The position numbers were made by a program, and so were the translations under genes. Below, one piece after another: positions 1-4,966 of a stretch of 8,397 nucleotides of DNA. The stretch's first letter is position 1. Each line of letters begins with the position of its first letter. The stretch covers positions 1-8,397 of the forward strand of contig JAQGKH010000043.1 of the NCBI GenBank assembly GCA_028290225.1, given 5' to 3'. The notes under the pieces were generated by a model, which did not search any database, had not been told where the DNA came from, and saw only the letters and a list, made by a program, of their open reading frames with translations. The DNA is from Devosia sp. Its GTDB lineage: Bacteria; Pseudomonadota; Alphaproteobacteria; Rhizobiales; Devosiaceae.

Positions 1-900
1 GACGAGTTCGCCGAACTCGGAAGCCGGCAAGAAGGCAGGCGTGAATCCGAGGCTTTCGGCTGCTTCCTGGAACTCGGGCGAAGCGGTGGCGGCCTGGGCT
101 GCCGCCTCGAGCTTGGCGACCACCTCGGGTGGCGTGCCGGCGGGCGCCGCCAGGCCGCGCCACATCACCGAGTTGACGCCCTCGGCACCAGTGGAAGCGC
201 AGGTTGGCACATCGGGTGTTTCGGGTGCAGGCTCGGCGCTGGTGACGCAGAGCAGCTTGACGTCACCGCTTTTCACATGCGGCGTGAACTGGCTTGCCCA
301 TTGCACGGCGACGTCGATGCGACCGGCAAGCAGCTCGGCAGGCGCCCGCCCTTCCCCATAGGGAATGTAGACGACTTCCAGCCCGGATTTGGCGAAGAGC
401 TCGGCGGAGGTGAGATGGGTGAAGGAGCCGATCCCCGAGATGCCGACCTTGAGAGGACGGCCCTCTGCCTTGGCTTTTTCAACCATGTCGGCGAGCGTCG
501 CCCAGCCCGAATCGTTGCGAACGGCCACTACGGGCACTTCCATGCCGATGCGGGCGATCGGCTCGAAGGCCTCGTGGCCGAACGGAAGGTTGCCCTGGTA
601 ATGGACGGTGGAGATGGAGTTCGAATTCCACACGATGTTGTAGCCATCCGGCGCGGTACCGTTGACATAGGAGTAGCCGATTGCGCCGCCGCCACCGGGC
701 CGGCTGATCGCCACCACCGGCTTGCCAAGTTGCTTGGACATCAGGTCGGCCAGCACCTGCCCGATCGCCTGGGCACTGCCCCCGAACAGAACCGTCATTT
801 CAACGGGCTTTTCGGGGAATTGCGCCATGGTCGGGGCGGAGCCCAGCAGGCTCAGGGCGAGAACACTGAAACAGGTCGAGGCATATTTCTTTACAGACAT
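1..900 (-). CDS. TTT-family periplasmic solute receptor (Bug/TctC), C-terminus cut by window edge
   Basis: Periplasmic receptor of a tripartite tricarboxylate transporter, the family that binds carboxylates (citrate and other organic or amino acids) and delivers them to TctA/TctB membrane partners. The reading frame is open from the ATG at 900 to the left edge: 300 residues are visible, against about 320 usual, so only the last ~20 are missing. Residues 1-26 form a signal peptide (KK at 4-5, hydrophobic core, likely cleavage after TMA26). Family hallmarks follow in order: RPGGGGAIG at 67-75, PDGY at 84-87, and GISGIGSFTHL at 153-163, which matches the usual G-SG-GS-xHL segment. Two cysteines, 218 and 234, might form a disulfide. 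The start is supported by GGAGG at 906-910, five bases upstream. No TctA or TctB is in view; they may lie to the left, or this may be an orphan receptor. The family call is firm; the ligand is unknown. Confidence 0.93.
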   Translation of the reverse strand, partial: MSVKKYASTCFSVLALSLLGSAPTMAQFPEKPVEMTVLFGGSAQAIGQVLADLMSKQLGKPVVAISRPGGGGAIGYSYVNGTAPDGYNIVWNSNSISTVHYQGNLPFGHEAFEPIARIGMEVPVVAVRNDSGWATLADMVEKAKAEGRPLKVGISGIGSFTHLTSAELFAKSGLEVVYIPYGEGRAPAELLAGRIDVAVQWASQFTPHVKSGDVKLLCVTSAEPAPETPDVPTCASTGAEGVNSVMWRGLAAPAGTPPEVVAKLEAAAQAATASPEFQEAAESLGFTPAFLPASEFGELV

Positions 901-905
901 GAAAT

Positions 906-910
906 CCTCC
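906..910 (-). promoter_or_regulatory. Ribosome binding site of the TTT receptor gene
   Basis: The minus strand reads GGAGG-ATTTC-ATG, a consensus Shine-Dalgarno with 5-base spacing. It fixes the start of the receptor gene at 900, directly before a good signal peptide. Confidence 0.8.
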
Positions 911-967
911 GTCGCTTCTGGTGTACGCAAGAAAGCATCAGGTCTTTGCCTGCTTGCCTTGCTGGGC

Positions 968-998
968 ATTATTGCCCGCCGTCACCGAATTCGTTCAA
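968..998 (-). promoter_or_regulatory. Possible proximal promoter of the receptor gene
   Basis: On the minus strand, TTGAAC (993-998) and AATAAT (968-973) are separated by 19 bases and would start transcription about 60 bases before the receptor ATG. The -10 is good (5 of 6), but the -35 matches at only 4 of 6 and the spacer is long. The -10 also lies in a small inverted repeat, GGGC-AATAAT-GCCC (964-977). This is an alternative or addition to the better-organised promoter at 1347-1375. Confidence 0.3.
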
Positions 999-1273
999 CC
1001 GTGCTTTGCTGCACGGCCTCGATCGCTGCGTTAGTCGCGCCCGGATGGGCTGCGTTCTTGCAGCTGTGTATGGCTCGCATGCCAGCCCTGATTGCGCCAG
1101 CCACCGGCCCGCGCAAGTCGCATCCCCGCAAGCGTCACCTGTTTGCACAGATGGGAAAGCGAACCGTCAACCGCCGTACGGCACGGGATGCCGGCACCTT
1201 CCAGGGCGCGGCGCGATGCAATGGTGCATGTAGTCCCAGGAAGCGGCAGGCGAGCTGCACCAGTCCCCAGGTT
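982..1273 (-). pseudogene. Decayed C-terminal remnant of a LysR-type regulator (tentative)
   Basis: There is no intact gene here, but minus-strand translation from 1273 gives a stretch resembling the second half of a LysR effector domain. LPLPGTTC is followed by RRALEGAGIPCRTAVDGSL (1157-1213), comparable to the family's '...R-ALE-AGI-WR-A--S-SL' segment, and then by a KQVTLAGMRLAR stretch resembling '...aG-Gia-LP'. This frame begins after a stop at 1274-1276 and ends at the TAA at 1031-1033. The next frame, open from 1133 to the TGA at 982-984, ends with NAAIEAVQQSTVERIR, plausible as a regulator C-terminal helix, so a frameshift near 1100-1133 could join the two. No helix-turn-helix or usable start exists upstream; promoter and operator sequence lie there instead. 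If real, it is a dead fragment within the receptor transcript's leader. The likeness was judged by eye and could be chance. Confidence 0.35.
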
Positions 1274-1346
1274 CTAACCAGTAGCCTCCTTTAACCCAGA
1301 ATTCTTCCAGCTCTCGATCGGCTGAACGGGTTTTCTACCGCAATCG

Positions 1347-1375
1347 AGTAAACGTCCGCGCTTGACTCTAGTCAA
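1347..1375 (-). promoter_or_regulatory. Sigma-70-type promoter directed at the TTT receptor gene
   Basis: On the minus strand, -35 TTGACT (1370-1375) and -10 TTTACT (1347-1352) are separated by exactly 17 bases. Transcription would start near 1340, giving a leader of about 440 nt before the receptor ATG. The -35 lies in an inverted repeat, TTGACT-CT-AGTCAA (1362-1375). The palindromic operator at 1391-1405 ends 15 bases upstream of the -35, the same arrangement as at the dehydrogenase promoter, which strongly raises confidence in an otherwise ordinary match. Confidence 0.6.
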
Positions 1376-1389
1376 CGCGCTCGGCGTCC

Positions 1390-1406
1390 ATTTCACATCG
1401 TGAAAT
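1390..1406. promoter_or_regulatory. Palindromic operator 1 (TTTCAC-N3-GTGAAA)
   Basis: A perfect inverted repeat of 7-base arms around three bases: ATTTCAC ATC GTGAAAT. Its 15-bp core matches operator 2 (read on the other strand) at 13 of 15 positions, with both differences compensating across the dyad. It is centred about 58 bp upstream of the predicted start of the receptor transcript, a position typical of activator sites. Short palindromes with a 3-bp centre are bound by dimeric regulators such as IclR- or GntR-family proteins; which family acts here is not known. Confidence 0.6.
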
Positions 1407-1453
1407 CGGCGGTTAGGGCCCGAAGAGGGGAGCTGGAGCCCGCCAAAACGCGA

Positions 1454-1480
1454 ACGGGTCCGTGCAATACACGGACCCGT
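1454..1480 (-). terminator. Rho-independent terminator after dctA
   Basis: Perfect 11-bp stem, ACGGGTCCGTG (1454-1464) with CACGGACCCGT (1470-1480), closing a 5-base loop. It begins 22 bases after the dctA stop. On the minus strand it is followed by TTCGCGTTTT, so the T-run is broken and weak. The stem strength and position make it the natural end of the dctA transcript, and it insulates the receptor promoter. Confidence 0.65.
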
Positions 1481-1502
1481 CCACACATCCAATAAGGCGA
1501 TG

Positions 1503-2858
1503 CTAGTGCTGGGCTACATAGGTTTCGGTGCCCTGATCGATGGGGTCGGGCTGCGCCCGCCCTTCGAGAATGGCGTTGGCCTTGTCCACATCCACCGCGC
1601 CAACCCAGCGGCCGACAACGAGTGTCGCGATGATGTTGCTGGTCAGGTTGGTTGCCGCCCGGATTTCGGCCATGAAGCGATCAACGCCGATCAGCAGGGT
1701 CAAGGCGGCGACGGGCAGCACACCGATTGCCGGCATGGTTGCCGCCAGGGCAATGAAGCCACCGCCGCTGACGCCCGCAGCGCCTTTGGAGGTCAACAGC
1801 ATGATCAGCAGGATGGTGAACTGGTGAGCCATGGTCAGTTCGGTGTTGGTGGCATGGGCCATGAACAGGACCGCCATGGTCATGTAGATGGCCGTGCCGT
1901 CCATGTTGAACGAAAAGCCGGTGGGCATCACCAGCCCGGCAACTTCGCGCTTTACCCCGAGGCCATGCAGCTTTTCGAGGCTGCGCGGGATCATGGTTTC
2001 AGCCGATGTGGCGGCAAACACCACGACGATCTCATCCTTGAAGTAGGCCAGAACCCTGAACAGGTTGAAACCGGCGAGCTTCAGGAATCCACCCAGCACC
2101 AGCACCACGAACAGAATGCTCACGACGTAAACCGCCAGCACCAGTTCGCCCAGGCTCAGCAGCGTGCTCAAGCCGTAGGTGCCGATGGTGAAGGCCATCG
2201 CACCGGCGGCGCCGAGGGGGGCAAAGCGCATGATGATGCCGACCATGCCGAACAGGCCCGAGGTGACCAGCTCAAGCGTATGCACCAGCGGCTTGGCCCG
2301 ATCGCCCAGCTTGCACAGCCCCAGGCCGAACAGAACGGCCACGAACAGCACCGGCAGGATGTCCCCGGTGACGAAGGGCGACACGAAGGTGGTGGGAATG
2401 ATGTTGATGAAGAAATCGAGCAGGGATGAATGCTCGGCCTTTTCCACATAGCCCGAGATGGCGCTGCTATCGAGCGCGGCCGGATCGGCATTGATGCCGC
2501 GACCCACCGGCCAGAGATTGCCCACCAGCATGCCGATCAGCAGGGCGATGGTGGAGGCGACCTCGAAATAGATCAGCGCCTTGATGCCAATGCTGGCGAT
2601 CTTGCGCATGTCGCCAATGGTGGCGATGCCCACAACGATGGTCATGAAGATGATGGGCGTGACGATGACCTTGATAGCGCGGATGAAGACGTCGCCCAAC
2701 GGCTTGAGGTGCACACCCAATGCCGGCTCGAAGTAACCGATCAGGCTGCCGATGATGACGCCGATGATCACCTGGACATAAAGCTTGCTGAGCCAGCGCA
2801 TGGCCGTGGGGGTACGATGCCCCGCGCTGCCGATTGGTAAAACTGCGTCTTGAGACAA
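1503..2858 (-). CDS. dctA: DctA-type C4-dicarboxylate:cation symporter
   Basis: Inner-membrane symporter importing succinate, fumarate, malate and related acids, of the dicarboxylate/amino acid:cation symporter family. The 451 residues contain the whole fold. Numbering from the TTG start: YVQVIIGVIIG at 27-37 (TM1), the HP1 serine-type loop ATSAE at 283-287 with IPRSL after it (E. coli DctA has TSSSE), TM7 NMDGT at 318-322, the HP2 loop SKGAAGVSGGG at 357-367, and TM8 with D393, R400 and N404. The TM8 arginine corresponds to the residue that pairs with the substrate's second carboxylate, favouring acidic substrates. The frame is open further upstream to 2939, but GGAGGGAGGA ends five bases before an in-frame TTG at 2858, and the only other good candidate, the ATG at 2801, has no Shine-Dalgarno. 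A 2801 start would give 432 residues, closer to E. coli's 428. A hairpin terminator follows. No dctBD genes are in view. Confidence 0.92.
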   Translation of the reverse strand: MSQDAVLPIGSAGHRTPTAMRWLSKLYVQVIIGVIIGSLIGYFEPALGVHLKPLGDVFIRAIKVIVTPIIFMTIVVGIATIGDMRKIASIGIKALIYFEVASTIALLIGMLVGNLWPVGRGINADPAALDSSAISGYVEKAEHSSLLDFFINIIPTTFVSPFVTGDILPVLFVAVLFGLGLCKLGDRAKPLVHTLELVTSGLFGMVGIIMRFAPLGAAGAMAFTIGTYGLSTLLSLGELVLAVYVVSILFVVLVLGGFLKLAGFNLFRVLAYFKDEIVVVFAATSAETMIPRSLEKLHGLGVKREVAGLVMPTGFSFNMDGTAIYMTMAVLFMAHATNTELTMAHQFTILLIMLLTSKGAAGVSGGGFIALAATMPAIGVLPVAALTLLIGVDRFMAEIRAATNLTSNIIATLVVGRWVGAVDVDKANAILEGRAQPDPIDQGTETYVAQH

Positions 2859-2863
2859 TTGGT

Positions 2864-2872
2864 CCTCCCTCC
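2864..2872 (-). promoter_or_regulatory. Ribosome binding site supporting a TTG start of dctA
   Basis: The minus strand reads GGAGGGAGG-ACCAA-TTG: two overlapping GGAGG cores five bases before an in-frame TTG at 2856-2858. It is the strongest Shine-Dalgarno near the gene's 5' end. The ATG at 2799-2801 is preceded only by CCCCCACGGCC. Confidence 0.7.
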
Positions 2873-2902
2873 GAGGTCTAAACTGCACATTTGCTATGAG
2901 CA

Positions 2903-2961
2903 CTCCCCTCCTCATGGGGAGCGCACCGCCAGCCGTCACCGCTCACCGCCTTTCGGCGGTG
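2903..2961. repeat. Two hairpins upstream of dctA
   Basis: CTCCCC (2903-2908), a 7-base loop and GGGGAG (2916-2921) form one hairpin. CACCGCC (2944-2950), a TTTC loop and GGCGGTG (2955-2961) form a second, stronger one. Both lie in the dctA leader or promoter region, 45-105 bases before the TTG. Neither is followed by a T-run on the minus strand, so they are not clear terminators. They could be regulator sites or mRNA structure. I found no convincing -35/-10 or sigma-54 -24/-12 pair for dctA in 2870-3086. Confidence 0.4.
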
Positions 2962-3086
2962 CTGCATGCTCGCAAATGGTTGGTGACGATATGCTCGCTG
3001 GCTCGATGCCATGGCTGCTGCACATGGGATGGCGAGGTCGTGATCGGAGGGCGTCGCCAACGCCACTGCAGGCCCGATCGATGGAG

Positions 3087-3121
3087 AAAAAAGGGCGGCG
3101 TTCCCGGGCGGGAACGCCGCC
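3087..3121 (-). terminator. Strong rho-independent terminator after the dehydrogenase gene
   Basis: Perfect 12-bp stem GGCGGCGTTCCC (3094-3105) with GGGAACGCCGCC (3110-3121) and a 4-base loop, followed on the minus strand by C and six Ts (3087-3092). It starts seven bases after the dehydrogenase stop, so the dehydrogenase is probably monocistronic and dctA is transcribed separately. Confidence 0.92.
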
Positions 3122-3127
3122 GCCGGA

Positions 3128-4291
3128 TTATTCCGCTGCCTTCATCTGCTCTTGGCTGAAGCGGTTGCGGACCACCACCTTGATGGCGTCCTCGACGCGA
3201 TCCTTGGCATAGCGCAGGGCTTCGGGCAGATCTTCCATGGCGAAAGTGTGCGTGTGGATCAGCGTGGCGTCGAAACGCTTTTCACGCATGAAGGCCTCGG
3301 CACGGTGCGTGGCGCTCTTGCCTTCGCCGCGGATGCCGTAAACATAGATGTTGTTGCGCACCAGATAGGCCACATCAACCGGCACGGCTTCGGATGGGAA
3401 CGCCGCCAGGCAGATCTTGCCACCCCGGTTGAGCATCTTGGCAGCTTCGTTGACCGCATTGGGGGCGCCGGAGCACTCCACAACATAATCAACGCCCTTG
3501 CCGCCGGTCAGGCGACGCACCGCTTCCACGGGATCCTCGTTGCGCACATTGATCACGTGATCGGCGCCGAGCTTCTTGCCCATTTCAAGGCGATTATCGC
3601 GGGTGCCGGTCAGGATCACGGGCGATGCGCCCAGCGCCTTGGCCACGGCCGCACCGAGCAGGCCGATCGGCCCGGGGCCGGAAACCACCACGCTTTCGCC
3701 GGCCACAAGGCCACCCAGTTCGGTAAGGCCATACATGGATGTCCCGGCGGTGACCACGAGGGTGGCTTCCTCGTCGCTCATGGTGTCGGCGACATGGATC
3801 AGGGTGTTGACGCTGTTGATGGCGTATTCGGCAAAGCCACCATCGGTGGTGAAGCCGTTGGCGCGGTGGCCCTTGTCCACGTCGCCGTAGTTCTTGCCGT
3901 AGTTGTGGCAGGATGTGTACATGCCCTGACGGCAGCGCTTGCACTGGCCGCAACCGGCATGGATCTCGACGGTGACGCGATCACCGATCTCGTATTCGTC
4001 GACGCCATGGCCCAGCGCCACCACGGTGCCCATATATTCGTGGCCCGGGGTGAAGTTCTTGTTGAAGGGCGCGCCGCCCTCGATCATGGCCGGGGGGCCG
4101 TGAGCGATGATCTCGAGATCGGTGGCGCAGATGGCCACGGCGTCGATCCGGACCAGGACTTCGGCCTTTTTGGGCGCCGGAACCGGCTTGTCGACAAGGG
4201 TCAGCTGACCCGGATCACCCAGCACCCACGCCTTCATGGTTTCTGGAATCGGAAAGTCCTCATGCGTACGAACGTTTTGCGGCATGGTCAT
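3128..4291 (-). CDS. Zinc-dependent medium-chain alcohol/polyol dehydrogenase (MDR superfamily)
   Basis: Cytosolic NAD(P)-dependent oxidoreductase of the alcohol, sorbitol and threonine dehydrogenase group, 387 residues. Numbered from the ATG at 4291: catalytic zinc site C55 (ICATD) and GHE at 83-85; structural zinc cysteines 114, 117, 120 and 128 in the usual C-x2-C-x2-C-x7-C order; Rossmann motif SGPGPIG at 204-210. At the end of the second beta strand, where NAD-specific enzymes carry an acidic residue, the sequence is LTGTRDNR (Gly229-Thr-Arg231), which suggests NADP(H). The start is set by GGAGG at 4300-4304, eight bases upstream; the frame extends to an ATG at 4342 with no such signal. 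The gene has its own promoter, shares an operator type with the TTT receptor gene, and ends in a strong terminator. The substrate cannot be read from sequence. Residues 131-145 (NYGKNYGDVDKGHRA) form a loop I do not recognise from the standard subfamilies. Confidence 0.9.
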   Translation of the reverse strand: MTMPQNVRTHEDFPIPETMKAWVLGDPGQLTLVDKPVPAPKKAEVLVRIDAVAICATDLEIIAHGPPAMIEGGAPFNKNFTPGHEYMGTVVALGHGVDEYEIGDRVTVEIHAGCGQCKRCRQGMYTSCHNYGKNYGDVDKGHRANGFTTDGGFAEYAINSVNTLIHVADTMSDEEATLVVTAGTSMYGLTELGGLVAGESVVVSGPGPIGLLGAAVAKALGASPVILTGTRDNRLEMGKKLGADHVINVRNEDPVEAVRRLTGGKGVDYVVECSGAPNAVNEAAKMLNRGGKICLAAFPSEAVPVDVAYLVRNNIYVYGIRGEGKSATHRAEAFMREKRFDATLIHTHTFAMEDLPEALRYAKDRVEDAIKVVVRNRFSQEQMKAAE

Positions 4292-4299
4292 GATAAAGT

Positions 4300-4304
4300 C
4301 CTCC
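4300..4304 (-). promoter_or_regulatory. Ribosome binding site choosing the dehydrogenase start
   Basis: GGAGG on the minus strand with 8-base spacing to ATG 4291. It favours this start over the in-frame ATGs at 4342 and 4285. Confidence 0.75.
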
Positions 4305-4479
4305 AGCTGCCAATCACACGTGATCAGCTCGACGAGTTGCACACCTACACGGGTCGATGAGCAATATTACGGGAAAATGGGGAGCGTCATACCCAACAGT
4401 CCATCGCTCTCTTTTTTACACAGAGATACAAAACTTTGCGCTAGACTTGTTGCTTCGCTCTTCCCCATCCTGCCACAAT

Positions 4480-4507
4480 ATTATCTTTGCCCTTTTAGGG
4501 GGGTCAA
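4480..4507 (-). promoter_or_regulatory. Sigma-70-type promoter of the dehydrogenase gene
   Basis: On the minus strand, -35 TTGACC (4502-4507) and -10 GATAAT (4480-4485) are 16 bases apart; the overlapping TAATAT at 18 bases is an alternative -10. The predicted start is near 4473, giving a leader of about 180 nt. Operator 2 ends 15 bases upstream of the -35. The surrounding 4380-4540 is visibly AT-richer than the neighbouring genes, as expected of a promoter. Confidence 0.68.
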
Positions 4508-4522
4508 CCGCGCGGTCGCTTC

Positions 4523-4537
4523 TTTCATGATATGAAA
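4523..4537. promoter_or_regulatory. Palindromic operator 2 (TTTCAT-N3-ATGAAA)
   Basis: A perfect 6-base-arm inverted repeat, TTTCAT GAT ATGAAA. Its reverse complement, TTTCATATCATGAAA, differs from operator 1 only at the two symmetric positions 6 and 10 and shares the ATC centre. It lies 15 bases upstream of the dehydrogenase -35, centred near -58, suggesting an activator. It faces the dehydrogenase gene; the NlpC/P60 gene on the other side starts more than 400 bases away. Confidence 0.62.
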
Positions 4538-4966
4538 ATATGCCGGCTGCGGCAGCATTGGCCAGACCTGGTTGCAACAGTTTGCCGGCTTGCGCCGCTG
4601 CGGGTTACATCCTCGGCATCACTGACGTGCGGCCTTCGCGGGGTTGGTACCGGCTGCCCGGGACAGGCCCTTTTTGCATGATCGATCATGGTGCTAAGGC
4701 CTGCATGCGCAACGCCCCAGCCATATGATCCGGAACTGCCTTCGCCGCGGGGCGGTCGCATGACGATCCACCGCGAGCGCGCCGTCCCGGCATCGCGGCA
4801 CGATCACCATTCAGTGTGGGGATGAACGGCCATGCCGCCGCCGCCAGTTAAGGCAGGCACGAGACGGGTCTGCATGGAACTGCACCGCACGCGCCGTGCC
4901 GGGCCCGCGCCGAGCGGCCCGAGCCGTGACAGAACGCCGTTGTGCGGCTAGCTTGCGGTCACGGGC
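4538..4966. other. Gene-free interval between operator 2 and the peptidase gene
   Basis: About 430 bases without a protein I can recognise on either strand. Short open frames exist on both strands, but none has both a ribosome binding site and a family resemblance. The most ordered element is the 14-bp perfect palindrome at 4677-4690. I could not find a confident promoter for the plus-strand peptidase gene. Confidence 0.5.
4677..4690. repeat. 14-bp perfect palindrome CATGATCGATCATG
   Basis: A perfect dyad without spacer, flanked by a second inverted repeat, CAGGCC (4664-4669) and GGCCTG (4698-4703), so the whole 4664-4703 could fold or bind a dimer. It lies about 280 bases before the peptidase ATG and next to a TTTTT run (4671-4675). 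It may be an operator for the peptidase gene or chance; no second copy was found in the window. Confidence 0.35.

Larger units (their letters stand above)
901..1502. other. Gene-free interval between the receptor gene and dctA
   Basis: About 600 bases carry no convincing intact gene on either strand. From right to left they hold the dctA terminator, a 15-17 bp operator-like palindrome, a sigma-70-type promoter reading left, a tentative LysR remnant, and a weak proximal promoter. A hairpin lies at 999-1016 (CCGTGC, 6-base loop, GCACGG). A perfect but orphan Shine-Dalgarno, AAAGGAGG on the minus strand (1285-1292), lies about 50 bases after the predicted transcription start. No ATG, GTG or TTG stands at a usable distance from it; only a CTG three bases away. 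It may be a leftover of a lost gene. Confidence 0.6.

Noticed and set aside
270..287. TTCAC-N7-GTGAA inverted repeat inside the TTT receptor gene
   Set aside because: It resembles the operator arms but has a 7-base centre and lies deep in coding sequence away from any promoter.
277..1233. Plus-strand open frame of 318 codons over the TTT receptor gene
   Set aside because: Antisense to a gene with a signal peptide and family motifs; its tail covers the tentative LysR remnant only by chance.
1274..1492. 72-codon minus-strand frame over the operator and promoter region
   Set aside because: No ribosome binding site or family resemblance, and it runs through the dctA terminator, operator and promoter.
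1500..2429. A 309-codon plus-strand open frame antisense to dctA
   Set aside because: Low-complexity His/Gln/Gly-rich translation typical of the reverse complement of a membrane protein gene; dctA itself is unmistakable.
2870..3086. Sigma-54 (-24/-12) promoter for dctA
   Set aside because: Sigma-54 promoters are expected for DctBD-regulated dctA, but no GG-N10-GC element with acceptable flanks was found on the minus strand.
3280..3293. TTCA-N4-TGAA inverted repeat in the dehydrogenase gene
   Set aside because: Arms too short, different spacing, inside coding sequence; not a third operator.
3152..4360. A 402-codon plus-strand open frame antisense to the dehydrogenase gene
   Set aside because: It mirrors the codon positions of a real GC-rich gene, is rich in Gly, Ala, His and Asp without any motif, and overlaps a dehydrogenase with all its zinc and cofactor motifs.
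4651..4676. Possible terminator before TTTTT at 4671-4675
   Set aside because: Only a 3-bp GGG/CCC stem can be formed directly before the T-run, and no gene ends nearby.
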